A DNA stretch of 64,000 nucleotides, taken from assembly GCA_030761205.1 (NCBI GenBank), contig JAULJL010000025.1:7445501-7509500 (forward strand). Direction: 5' to 3'. The notes below the pieces were generated by a model. The model had not been told where the DNA came from. It saw only the letters and a list, made by a program, of their open reading frames with translations, and ran no database searches. This DNA comes from Fremontodendron californicum. Its lineage: Eukaryota; Streptophyta; Magnoliopsida; Malvales; Malvaceae. Positions 1-9,788 of this stretch are shown one piece after another. Numbering within the stretch: the first letter of the stretch is position 1; every line of letters begins with the position of its first letter. Made by a program: the position numbers and the translations under genes.

Positions 1-262
1 GATTATTTTTCCTCATATTTGCCCTCCAATATAAAGGGTGATCCTTGATCAAGGTTTAAAGAAAGAAATAATTCCTAAGGCTCAAAGGGGTGACTAAGGA
101 TAATTTCTTCTTAGTGAAAGGAATATGAAAGATGGCCATTTATCATATCAAGCATGAATATTCTCTTTCAAAAGCAATTCACAGGGGAGATACATATATT
201 GAATTTCCATTTTTACACTTGGAATCATTCGAATTTCCATGTGCACAGCATCACACGTTTTT
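1..262 (-). other. 3' untranslated region of element C (start of it)
   Basis: This lies directly downstream of the integrase stop on the minus strand. It is recognisably the same sequence as the 3' UTR of E1 (about 17250-17500, same orientation), E2 (about 35930-36190, opposite) and B (about 50650-50900, opposite), including the stretch reading gtgatccttgatcaagg. There is no coding potential. The rest of the 3' UTR and the 3' LTR of C must lie to the left of the window. Confidence 0.8.
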
Positions 263-1426
263 TTAGGCATAATACTTCTTCAGTTCATCAACATTCACGG
301 GATTTCTGAAATCCTCCCCGTCCATTCTAGTTAAAATCAATTTTCCTCCAGAAAAAGCTCTTTTTACCACATAGGGTCCTTCCCAATTCGGAGCCCATTT
401 TCCTCTCGGGTCCTTCACTATAGGGAGAATTTTCCTCAGTACCAACTCCCTCTCTCGGAACTGTCTAGGATGAACTTTCTTGTTGTGGGCTCAAATCATC
501 CTTTTCTGATACAACTGCCCGTGACAAATTGCTTTCAATCTTTTCTCCTCGATGAAATTGAACTGTTCATAAAGAGCTCTAACCCATTCTGCTTTCTCTA
601 GGCCAACTTCCATCAAAAGCCAAAATAAAGGGATCTCAACTTCATTAGGTAGCACTACTTCCATCCCGTATACCAAAGAAAACGACGTTGCCCTTGTAGA
701 TGTGCGGACCGAAATACGATATGCATGAAGAGCAAAAAGAAAGATCTCATGCCAATCCTTGTACACATCGGTCATCTTCTCAACAATCTTCTTGATGTTC
801 TTGTTAGTTTATTCTACTGCGCCATTCATCGGACGGTAAGGTGCCGAATTATGATGTGTGATCTTGAATTGAGTACACACTTCTCTCATCATCTTATTAT
901 TCAAATTGAGAGCATTATCTGGAATAATTCTTGCTGGCAACCCGTAATGACATATGATTTCTCTCTTAACGAGATGCATACCACCGACTTTGTTACATTC
1001 GCATAGGAAGCAGCTTCTACCCATTTTGTGAAATAATCTATGGCCACCAAGTTGAAACGATGTCCATTTGAAGCTTTCGAGGTAATAGGCCCTATCATAT
1101 CCATTCCCCATATTGAAAAGGGCTACGGTGCAGTCATGACATGTAATGGTGATGGCGACATATGAATCTTATCTGCATATATCTGGCATTTATGGTACTT
1201 TCGGGAATAACTGATGCAATCTAGTTCCATCGTCAACCAATAGTACCCAGCCCTCATAATCTGTTTAGCAAGCATGTGACCATTAGAGTGAGTGCCACAT
1301 ATCCCTTTATGGACCTCTTCTATAATTCTCCGAGCTTCAACAGATCTACAAATATCAACAAGACTTGGCCTTTTCCTTTCTTGTAGAGAATCTCACTATC
1401 TAGAACAAAACCCATTACTAGCCTTC
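263..1426 (-). pseudogene. Integrase region of element C pol (decayed)
   Basis: This is the C-terminal part of a Ty3/gypsy polyprotein; the enzyme inserts the cDNA into the chromosome. Reading on the minus strand, the N-terminal zinc-binding part lies at about 1340-1170. Its two histidines are visible (VHKG and CGTH), but the first cysteine of the final pair reads tyrosine (RKYHKC). An in-frame TAG follows near 1120. The catalytic core at about 1111-490 shows GMDMIGP, then DYFTKWVE, then PDNALNLNN and a region ending NGAVE, but frame changes near 970 and 830 split it. The C-terminal tail at 445-263 (KDPRGKWAPNWEGPY to ELKKYYA) is open and ends at the natural stop. Element B carries the same region with fewer breaks. 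It cannot give a working enzyme. Confidence 0.9.
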
Positions 1427-2700
1427 TCAAAGTCCTCTTGTCATTCTCTGTTGCTTGTTCTGGATACTGTTACTCTTGATGTACTGCAAGATGTCATTAT
1501 ACCAAGGAAGACCATCTGCTTCTTCTTCAATACTCACACAGTGGGCAGGAGACTCATATATACTCATCATTATTGGTACAACTTCAGCCCCTTCATTCAC
1601 TGTAAACATTGATGACAGAGTAGCTAGAGCATCTGCCATTCGATTTTCTTCTCGAGGAAAGTAATTGAAATTCACTTCTTCAATAAACTCAGTATGAGTT
1701 CTCGGTATCGGATTAGTTTTGTATCTCGGGTATCCATTCTCCTCGTAGCTGGTATATCACTAAGGCTGAGTCTCCAAAAACTTCTAATACTTTGATCTTT
1801 CTGTCCACTACAGCACGAAGGCCCATAGTACACGCTTCATACTCGGCAATATTGTTTGTACAATCAAAATCCAATCTAGCAGTGAAAGGATAATAATATT
1901 CTTCTGGGGATATAAGCACTGCACCGATTCCATGCCCCATGGCATTAGATGCGCCATCAAAATACATTTTCCACACTTTCTTCTTTCGAGGAATCTCATC
2001 TGCTTGTAAAACATACATCAAATCTTCATCCGGGAAGTCAAAGTTCAACGGCTCATAATCTTCCACTGCCCAACTTGCTAAGAATTCAGCCACTGCGCTG
2101 CCCTTGATAGCTTTTTGACTTACATATACAATGTCGTACTCTAACAATAGAATCTGCCATCTTGCCGTCCTCCCTGACAAAGAAGGTGCTTCCAACATGT
2201 ACTTGACTGGATCTAGCTTGGAAATCAACCACGTTGTATGGTACAACATGTATTGTCCGAGTCTTCGAGCAGTCCAAGCTAAAGCACAACATAACTTTTC
2301 TACCGACGAATATTTCAACTCATAATCTGTGAACTTCTTGCTGAGGTAGTAAACTGCCTGTTCTTTCTTTCCAGTCTCATCAAGCTGCCCCAAAACACAA
2401 CCCATGGATATCTCAAATACAGATAAATACAGTATCATTGGTTTATTCGGAATAGGTGGCATTAATACTGGTGGGTTGGATAGATAATTTTTAACCTTTT
2501 CAAATGCAATCTGACAACCTTCATCCCATTCTCCTGGATCACGTTTTTGAAATAACTTAAATATTGGATCACTCTTGTCGGTTAATTGAGAAATAAACCA
2601 AGCAATGTAATTCAATCTCCCCAGAAAGCCTCTTACTTTCTTTTGAGTACGAAGTGGTGGCAAATTCTGAATGACCTTCACTTTATCCAGGTCAATCTCA
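1427..2700 (-). pseudogene. RNase H plus archaeal-type RNase H of element C pol
   Basis: One long open stretch (about 2732-1713) carries the end of reverse transcriptase, the retroviral-type RNase H (around the residues ILYLSVFEISMGCVLGQ, YYLSKKFTDYE and SVEKLCCALAW) and then a second RNase H of archaeal type starting KMYFDGASNAMG and continuing through NNIAEYEA and GDSALVIYQLRGEW. RNase H removes the RNA strand during reverse transcription. The extra archaeal-type copy between RNase H and integrase is the hallmark of the Tat branch of plant gypsy elements. Frame is lost shortly after GEW (about 1700). It resumes at about 1675-1427 with the RMADALATLSSMF segment that leads into integrase. This is the best preserved part of element C. 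Confidence 0.9.
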
Positions 2701-3696
2701 ATTCCTCTTTTGCTGACGACAAAACCCAACAATTTCCCCGAGGTGACTCCAAAAGTGCATTTTGCCGGATTTAGCTTGAGTCTAAACTTCTTTAATCATT
2801 CAAAGAGTTTCTTAAGATTCGCAATATGCTTCTCTTCTCCTTGTGACTTTGTGATCATATCATCAACATAGACCTCAATTCCCTTATGCATCATATCATG
2901 AAACAAGGTCACCATGGCTCTTTGATATGTTGCCCAGCATTCTTCAACACAAATGGCATTACCTTGTAGCAGAAGGTTCCCCACATTGTAACAAATGTTG
3001 TTTTCTCCTTATCTTCCGGTGTCATCTTGATCTGATTGAATCCTGAGAATCAGTCCATGAAAGAGAATAAAGAACTTTTCACCGTATTATCCACCAGGGT
3101 ATCAATATGGGGCAAAAGGAAATTATCTTTAGGAATGGCCTTGTTCAAATCTCGGTAATCAACGCACATCCGCACCTTGCCATCCTTATTTGGTATTGGA
3201 ACAATATTTGCCATCCATTTTGGATATTTTGCCACCTCTAAGAACCCAGCATCAAATTGCTTCTTCACCTCCTCTTTTATCTTTAACAGCATGTCTGGCC
3301 TCATTCTTCTCAACTTTTGCTGAATTGGCTTGCATTCTGGCCTTAAAGGGAGCTTATGAACCACAATATTCGGATCCAACCCTAGCATGTCTTGGAAAGA
3401 CCATGCAAATACATCCACATATTCCTGGAGCAAGGCTATCAATTCACCCTTTATTGATGATGACAATGAAGTTTCGATTTTGACTTCCTTTATCTCTTCA
3501 CCATCTTCCAGATTTATCATTTCCAATAATTCCTTATGAGGAAGTACTTGTTTCTCCTCTTGTTCTATTTTCATTAATAGATCCGGAGGTAGACCATAAT
3601 CCTCAGTATCTTCTTTAGCCTCAAAATCACCCGTGCAAATGGGTCTTTCAAAATCAATTTCATAATTACTGACAGTCATATTCCGCATCCGTACAC
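2701..3696 (-). pseudogene. Reverse transcriptase of element C pol (decayed)
   Basis: Reverse transcriptase copies the element RNA into DNA. On the minus strand the fingers/palm part reads WMANIVPIPNKDGKVRMCVDYRDLNKA, then PHIDTLVD and FSFMD. An in-frame TGA follows at about 3049-3047, where relatives have glycine. The next stretch, FSGFNQIKMTPEDKEKT, is readable. A frame change near 2945 precedes the segment with the catalytic YVDD box (EVYVDDMITKS, about 2868). A TGA near 2795 stands in place of arginine (CGA to TGA, the change expected from deamination of methylated CpG). The pre-RT linker (DVFAWSFQDMLGL) is present upstream. With two stops and one shift the copy is dead. Confidence 0.9.
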
Positions 3697-3920
3697 CTGT
3701 AAATAGGTGGAGAAGAAACAATATAGGAAAATATGGAATGAAAACAAAATAAAAATATAAGAATATGGACACATCAATATGAATAAAATGCATTGTGCTT
3801 GTTATTTATTGAATGAAAAAGTTTAAACAAAAAAGCCCATTATAGAAAAGACTCTTAATATCTCTGGGTACAGATAATTAAGATTGTTTTTTAAAGTATT
3901 AAGTTGGAATAGACTTAAAA
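3697..3920 (-). other. Putative intron between G-patch/protease and reverse transcriptase
   Basis: Between the end of readable linker coding (about 3920) and the start of the RT-side coding there is about 220 bases of AT-rich sequence with stops. On the minus strand it ends in a pyrimidine-rich tract followed by acctatttacag, a good plant 3' splice site, and the conserved coding resumes directly after it. Ogre elements are known to splice an intron at this place in pol. I cannot identify a convincing GT donor, so the left edge is approximate. Confidence 0.4.
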
Positions 3921-4440
3921 ACTATGGGCAACTTAGTCGCACTCCAATTGGTTAGTCTATATCCTGGTGGACAAGGTCGCACCATCCAGTTCGAACTGTC
4001 ACTTTCCATCCCTTCTTTTCCGATCATGGAAATCACCATATCCTGAATCTACCCCCCTTTATTCACATGGAATTTTTCAAAAGCTTGTTCGATCATTACA
4101 AGTACATCCTCTGAATTCTTTTTCCCGAATAGAAAACTAGCAGAGTGGAAGTTGTGAAGGATTGGTGGAAAAGTCATGGGTTCCCATTCAATATCCATAC
4201 CCGTGATACGGGCCATTCTTCTTTGTCTATTCCTTTCAACCTGTTTCCTCTTCTCATGGGCCTTCGAAATATACCCTAAGCCAAACCGGTCTTTCTTTCC
4301 CACTGCTTCCACTGCTCAAGCCATCCCTTGAAGATGTTTCCCTAAACCTTTTCCAGCCCTGCAGCCTTTTCCCACTGTGGTTCTTACTCCCAGCCTTGTG
4401 TTCTTGGACAACTTTGGCTTTGGAATTTTTCGTCCTTCAG
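3921..4440 (-). pseudogene. G-patch domain and linker of element C polyprotein
   Basis: Downstream of the protease the minus strand reads NTRLGVRTTVGKGCRAGKG, then LGKHLQGMA, a TGA (4315-4313), then KKDRFGLGYISKAHEKRK. The spaced glycines and the closing GLGY match the G-patch, a short RNA-binding glycine-rich motif seen next to the protease in some plant gypsy elements. A further linker follows (HSASFLFGKK), then a TAG near 4047 and about 40 more codons in frame that include VRPCPPGYRLTNW. Two nonsense changes interrupt it. The RNA-binding role is inferred from the motif only. Confidence 0.75.
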
Positions 4441-5146
4441 CGATGAAAATCGCGTTTACGAATTCCAAAGACCGAAAAGAACAATCTACGGCATCTTCAT
4501 TGGGTTCAACATAAGGCGATTCAGTAGATGCGGAGGCTATTATGTCTTTTTCTCCGGATACAATGATCAAACGGCCCTCCGTCACAAATTTTAGCTTTTG
4601 GTGGAGAGACGAGTGTACAGCCCCTGCTGAATGTATCCATGGCCTTCCCAACAAGCAATTATAAGACGGATTAATATCCATGACCTAAAAGTTCACCGTA
4701 TAAGTGCATGGGCCTATCTCTAGAGGAACCTCTATAGTTCCCATTACCTCTCTCCTGGTACCATCGAAAGCCCTGACTACTGTGCAACTCGGTAACATAT
4801 AAGACATATCCACTGGCAACTTAGACAGGGTTGCCAAGGGCATTACATTTAATGAAGAACCATTGTCCAGAAGTACCTTTGGTAGTATATGTCCCTTGCA
4901 GGTAGTTGTTATGTGAAGAGCCTATGTAGACCTAATACCATTAGGTGGTATTTCATCATAACTGAAAAATATATGGTCGTCCGCTATGATGTTTCCCACC
5001 AGCCTGTCTAACTTTTCTACAGATATGTTGTTAGCCACGTATGCCTGATTCAACACTCTTAACAGGGCATTTTTGTGTGGCTCTGAGTTTAATAGCAAGG
5101 ATATGATAGAGCTTCTTGTTGGCTGACGCTGCAATTGTTCAACCAC
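4441..5146 (-). pseudogene. Aspartic protease region of element C polyprotein
   Basis: The protease would cut Gag-Pol into working proteins. Minus-strand translation shows an N-terminal segment (SEPHKNALLRVLNQAYV), a TAG near 4920, then the active-site stretch LLDNGSSLNVMP. Here DNGS takes the place of the usual DTG/DSG. A second TAG comes near 4684, followed by DINPSYNCLLGRPWIHSAGA, the typical end of the fold in this clade. The DNGS form is usual in related Tat-type plant elements as far as I know, so it may not be a defect. The two stops are defects. Confidence 0.8.
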
Positions 5147-5956
5147 ACTATACTCACTATGTTTTATGAACTTTAAAAACTCAATTACTCCTTCTCGTTT
5201 ATTGGCTCTTTTATCCTGTTTACCGGGGCTGATCCCCTCTCTACTTCTTTTGACAAATATATCTCAATATGGATTGGTTCAACTACTTTCTTCCCTTTAT
5301 CCAGTCCTCCATATTTTCTTGTTGATCCCTGTTCAACAACCTCAAGGGCATATCACCTTCCACTTCGTGTTAAGTGCCCCACACCTGTAATATCTTGTTG
5401 ACTTGATGACCTGGGCATAACCATGCCGCAGTCATATTTCCATGGTGTAGTTTTGCTTTCCTTGTATGAAAAGGAAGAAGGCAAATCTATGATTAGTTTG
5501 GGTGCAATTTTCTCAACAATCGGGGTAGTCGTCTTTGGTTCATCATAATAGATGATCAAAGGTCTTCTTATTCCATAGCCAGATGCATTCTCAATAACCT
5601 CTACTTCCTCCTATGTTTCCTCATAAAACTGAGCCTCTCCATCATCCATCATCTTTTGGACCTTAGCCAGAAAATCCCCACAGTCCTGTATGATATGACC
5701 TGGACATTTATGGAATGGGCACCAATTCTGCACCCTCTTTGCAACCATTTTTAAACTGTCTGCATCCTCCACCATTCCTGTCTTAACCATCTCAACCCAT
5801 ACTGTTAACATCAGAGTCTTGACCTTCCTAACATCCCTTTTTAACCTTCTGACTTCCCCTGTCAATACTGCATTTACCCGATTCTAAGCATGATCAGGCA
5901 ATGGGTTTCCTGCTACATTCGGCCCATTCTTTAACCCAAACTTCACAACTCCGGTA
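5147..5956 (-). pseudogene. Gag-protease linker with second zinc-knuckle-like motif, element C
   Basis: This carries scattered readable segments on the minus strand. At 5865-5611 a charged stretch leads to CPFHKCPGHIIQDC, a C-x2-H-x4-H-x4-C pattern resembling a retroviral zinc knuckle with the second cysteine replaced by histidine. At 5559-5353 there is IIYYDEPKTTTPIVEK and a segment ending before the protease. Several stops separate the segments. I recognise the region from its place between Gag and protease, not from a full domain match. Confidence 0.6.
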
Positions 5957-7656
5957 TTAATTAAGCTTTGGACTTTCTTTTTGAACGCAATGCAATCTTC
6001 CGTTGAATGCCTTTGAATTCCTGCATGATATGCACAGTTTGGTATTTGCATTGTACCATCTTGAGAATGGTGGGGTTAAATGTTTAAGATATACGGGCGC
6101 AACAAGTTGGCCCTGTAGTAGTTTAGGATATAGCTGACCATAGATGGTAGGAATGGGATCAAATTTGGGTTTTTGATCGTTCCTTGGTGAACGATAGTCA
6201 TTATGCGCGGGACCTTGAGTGTTTGGGACAGTATTTCGAGGAAGGGTTATTTGTGGGGATATACCAGTTGGGAACGGCTTTTGTGGTATATTGGTATAGG
6301 GGAATGGATTTTGGGTAAGGTGGTTCACATTAGGGTAGTAAGGATTATACCTCGGGTAAGGTGTGTAAGGTGTCGGAGGTGCATAAGATATGGTAGGAGT
6401 AAAAGGCCTGGGAGGTGTGTATGGTGTAGGAGGTGTAAAGGGGTATTGATTGAAACTGATTGCATGTGTCTAATCTTTCTTCTTTGCAGGAAAAACCCTC
6501 TTCAGGGTAGCAGACTCACCCCCATCCATTTTCCCGTTCTTAATAGCGGACTCTATCATCTCCCCAGATATGACCATATCTGCAAAGTCCTTGGTGGCGC
6601 TTCCCACCAATTTATCATAATAAGGTGCTTTCAGGGTATTGATGAAAAGCGCTGTAGTTTCCTTGTTGCTTAAAGGGAGTTGAACTTGTGTAGCTAGGTC
6701 TCTCCATCTTTGAGAATATTCTTTAAAGCTTTCAGTAGCTTTCTTTTCCATGTTCTGGAGAGTTAGACGGTCAGGCACCATGTCTGTCACATGCTTGTAC
6801 TATTCCATGAAAGCTTTGGCGAGATCAATCCAGAAACGGATCTTAGAATGGGTAAGCTGGTTATACCACTGAGTTGCGGACCTTATCAAACTATCTTGGA
6901 AATAATGGATGAGCAATTTGTCATCTTCATCATGTCCGGTCATCTTCTGGCAATACATGGTCAGATGCGCTGATAGGTTGGTAGTTCCGTTATATTTTTC
7001 AAAATATGGTACTTTGAACTTTTGAGGAATCACCAGACCGTACACTAAACTCATCTCTTTGGCATCTAGACTGCCAAATAGCTCTGCTCCTTCAACTGCC
7101 CTCAACCTTTCCCCCAGCAACTGATTTTTTTTGTGGGATTCTGCAGTTTCAACCTTCTTCAGTTCACTCATCTTTGCCCTTTCCTTTTCAGCCATTTCTT
7201 CAAAGTCTGGAACTTCCATATTAATTGGATCAACCCCAATATTACCCCTTTTAGGACCAAAATTTTATGCTTCGACCGCTGGTTGGATGTAAATATAGGA
7301 TGCTGCCCTAGTCGGATGTTCATTTCCACAGGCTGGGATGTCTGGCCATTCTTCTGTACCACCTCTGGTCGTTCTTCCTGGTTTACTGCCCCCATTCCTG
7401 TAACTAAATTTTCTCCTGGCCACTTCTGCCTCATCATGGAACTCATCATCTCCATGAGTTTGGTCATTTGTTCCCGTGACTCCTCTTGAGACTTAGTTAA
7501 CTGTTCCTGCAATTCTTTTTGAATTCTTTCCATCCTTTCAATTCTAGCAAGATGATCGTTCTCCATAGCTCTTGCTTGAGATCGAGTATTGTAAGGGTGT
7601 CGAAAGTCTGATTCTTTCTGAGTGCGACCAATTGTACCTTTAGTATTAAAAACCAT
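5957..7656 (-). pseudogene. gag of element C (decayed)
   Basis: Gag forms the virus-like particle that packages element RNA. The ATG is at 7656 (MVFNTKGTIGR). A coiled-coil-like stretch follows (ERMERIQKELQEQLTKSQEE). The capsid-type Retrotrans_gag region lies at about 7219-6500 (WYNQLTHSKIRFWIDLAKAF, then MVPDRLTLQNMEKKATESF). A proline-rich part and a zinc knuckle near 6030 come last. Breaks seen: a frame change near 7250, a TAG near 6802 where E1 has glutamine, a stop after 6470, and a shift just before the knuckle, so that its C-x2-H-x5-H-x4-C pattern is only readable in the neighbouring frame. The capsid part aligns well by eye with the intact gag of E1 (18364-19821). Confidence 0.88.
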
Positions 7657-7717
7657 GGATTAGAAATTATTGACACATTTCTTATTTTACTTTTATAAAA
7701 ATGAATGAATGAATAAA
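7657..7717 (-). other. ORF1-gag spacer of element C and left inversion breakpoint
   Basis: This is a short AT-rich sequence upstream of the gag ATG. At 7704-7717 it contains aatgaatgaataaa, whose exact reverse complement lies at 46011-46024. To the left everything belongs to element C on the minus strand; to the right the ORF1 coding runs on the plus strand. I take this as one edge of an inversion. Confidence 0.6.
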
Positions 7718-8041
7718 TGACTAATGAGAGGCTTGAGCAAAGGATAAACCCAGCCCCGAGAATTATAGCAGAAACAATCCGATCCCTGAATTTCTGTAGA
7801 CGGGAAAAAAAAGGCATTTTCTAGGTTGTATACAGCTCATTTACATATGGGTTCAGAGTCTTTTTTGTAAACAAGAGAATTTCCCTCTTCGCTCATACTT
7901 GAAATCTTTTGCACCAATTGGTGAATTTCTTAAGAGGGATTGGCTTGAAAATAGGACTGAGGAATAATGGATCAACATATTCCGGAATATCAGAGCTGAG
8001 ATGATAATTTGGAGAGCTCTATGGATAGCTGCTATGCCGAC
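7718..8041 (+). pseudogene. Middle part of DUF7745-like ORF1 of element C (inverted segment)
   Basis: Plus-strand reading gives INPAPRIIAETIRSLNFCRR, then after a one-base frame change GCIQLIYIWVQSLF, then FAPIGEFLKRDWLENRTEE, a TAA, and IFRNIRAEMIIWRALWIAAMP. This is the pattern of the plant DUF7745/plant-mobile-domain-like protein that lies upstream of gag in many Tat elements; its function is unknown. The reading stops exactly where the LTR of E2 begins (8042). It continues in the same frame at 44886 with LYKCGDKAYVLLLGV. The gene was therefore split by E2. A frame change near 7805 and the TAA show it was already decayed or has decayed since. Confidence 0.8.
8037..8041. repeat. Left target-site duplication of E2 (CCGAC)
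   Basis: The five bases CCGAC precede the TG of the left LTR. The right flank of E2 at 44881-44885 is CCAAC, one base different. Removing one copy and the element restores the ORF1 reading frame across the site, which supports the assignment. Confidence 0.85.
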
Positions 8042-8175
8042 TGTAGACACATAATTTTGTCAGGACCACTAAACAGGTATGTTTTCTTCCTATATTGATG
8101 TTTCCGAGTGTAAAAAGACTGTTTTCATCCTGCAGGTGGTACTTCGAGACTTAGTTTAAGAGGGAGAGCACAGAA

Positions 8176-8262
8176 AGTCAAACTTGAAAAAAGTCAACCC
8201 GAAAAAAGTCAACCACGAAAAAGTTAACCCCAAAAAGTCAACTAATGAAAAAGTCAACTCAC
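8176..8262 (+). promoter_or_regulatory. W-box cluster in U3 of E2 5' LTR
   Basis: The core AGTCAA (reverse complement TTGACT, the WRKY-binding W-box) occurs five times in about 85 bases, at roughly 15-base spacing, with one more decayed copy (gttaac). Equivalent clusters stand at the same place in all other LTRs of the window. Binding by WRKY factors is inferred from the motif. Confidence 0.6.
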
Positions 8263-8741
8263 TTTCAAAATCAAGATTTTAAGTTCAATTGAAGAATGGC
8301 GAAAGAATTTTGATAATCCGAGGTCTACATTGAAAGATATGGAGTTCGGAAGTTGGGATTTGGAGATTCAGTAGAAAGGAAACCCTAATCCAAGAAATTT
8401 GGGGAAAAGTGCTTAAACGATCAAATTGGTCGAAATTGAAGGTTCTAAATGAATGATAAGCACAAACTATGGGTAATGGAGAAGTCACTTGCAAGAAAAA
8501 CCGAAAGAAAAGTCAATCCGGGAGAAAATCGACAATTAGGGTTTTTAGTGGATTTCGGTGAAATCGAGAAGAATCACAGAAATGGCCCAACTGGGTAAGA
8601 ACAAAGCCCCCAATGGATGAGGAATGATTAAAAAATGATAGCCTAAGGCTCAGCTTGAAGAAAATTTGAAAATCGGACTTGTTTTGAGCAAAATCGGGTT
8701 TCGGAGGCAAAAATGCAAAATTGGAAAATTTGGGAAAAATA

Positions 8742-9440
8742 GCAAATGGACTCCGAAAATTTTGAAATTTTTTTCAATATCATTCTTAAATCATTTGAAA
8801 GAGATTGGTAAAATAAAATCTTGATTCAGAGTTCGTTTGCAAAATGGCCAAATCCCGAGCTCCAATGCAATAATTCAAAAAGATAAATCCCGGAAAAATA
8901 GCAAACGGACTCCAAAAATTTTGAAATTTGGCAAATCTCATTTTTAAATTATTTGGAAGAGATTGGCGAAAGAAAATCTTGATTCGGAGTTCGTTTGCAA
9001 AATGACCAAATCCCGGGCCTCCTATGCAATAATTCAAAAAGATAAATCCCGGAAAAATAGCAAATGGACTCCGAAAATTCTGAAATTTGGAAAATATCAT
9101 TTTTAAATTATTTTGAAGATATTGGCAAATTAAATCTTGATACGGAGTTCGTTTGCAAAATGGCCAAATCCCGGGCCTCCTATGTAGTAATTCAAGCCGA
9201 TAAATCCCGAAAAAAATACCAGATGAGCTCCAAAAATTATGAAAACTCCCAGATCACATTTTTAAATTATTTGGAAGAGATTGGTGAAGAAAAATCTTGA
9301 TTTGTAGCTCGTTTAAAAAATGGTAAAATGTAAGGGCATAAAAGGGCATTTTTGGAAGAAAAAATCCAAATAAATAGCAAACAGACTCGGATAATTTTGA
9401 AAACTTCCAGAACTCAATATTTTATTATTTTAGAAGTATT
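8742..9440 (+). repeat. Tandem repeats of about 159 bases in U3 (E2 5' LTR)
   Basis: A unit beginning at the block gcaaatggactcc recurs at about 8742, 8901 and 9060 and then in more diverged form. It includes ggagttcgtttgcaaaatgg. The same array is in every A-type LTR (13100-13750, 26220-26830, 40240-40990, 58440-59060) and a diverged form is in B (53740-54520). Since 159 is a multiple of 3, the array leaves open frames on the antisense strand that are not genes. Confidence 0.8.
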
Positions 9441-9632
9441 AAAAAAATAAAAATTGAATTTGGAGTCCGTTTGATATTTATTTGCATCCGGGGGGCAAAA
9501 CGGTCATTTCACCCAAGCAACCGAAAAGGGCTTCTTTGGGCCTTTCAAAAAATCAGAGTAGGGCTGGAAAAGAGAAGTGTTGGCCTGCCCATGCCCAAAG
9601 GAAGGAGGAAGCTTCTGATTTTTCAATCAAAT

Positions 9633-9637
9633 GGCTA
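9633..9637. repeat. Left target-site duplication of E1 (GGCTA)
   Basis: GGCTA directly precedes the E1 terminus TGTCGCAACC and is repeated exactly at 27509-27513 after the other terminus. The E2 right LTR carries the single, empty-site copy at 41147-41151. Confidence 0.97.
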
Positions 9638-9777
9638 TGTCGCAACCTAAAAAATAACGACGAGTCTCATCGCAAGACTATATTATTCGTTAAGCGTGAC
9701 ATTAAAAAGATCGAGGAAAAGTCGACTTAATTCCTCTAGCAAAATGAAGGTTTTCAAAATGACCTCGAAAAAAGACA

Positions 9778-9788
9778 TGGAGTCGCCA
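9778..9788 (-). other. PBS-like 11-mer inside U5 (E1 3' LTR)
   Basis: Minus strand TGGCGACTCCA equals the first 11 bases of the element PBS. It is present in the same position of the other LTRs (22889-22899, 31077-31087, 44732-44742, 62714-62724, 63394-63404), about 140-150 bases from the LTR end. Confidence 0.7.

Larger units (their letters stand above)
8042..9637 (+). repeat. 5' LTR of E2, first part (U3), up to the E1 insertion
   Basis: It starts TGTAGACACATAATTTTG and matches the right LTR from 39564. It contains the W-box cluster (8176-8262) and about 159-base tandem repeats (8742-9440). It ends at ATGGCTA, where E1 is inserted. The uninterrupted counterpart in the right LTR is at 41130-41160. 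The matching halves continue at 27514. Confidence 0.92.

Noticed and set aside
7853..8050. 65-codon minus-strand frame upstream of gag as the true ORF1 of C
   Set aside because: The plus strand here reads clear DUF7745-like sequence; the minus frame is its shadow and crosses the E2 boundary.
9482..9730. 82-codon plus-strand frame
   Set aside because: Crosses the E2/E1 junction at 9638, so it is an accident of the insertion.
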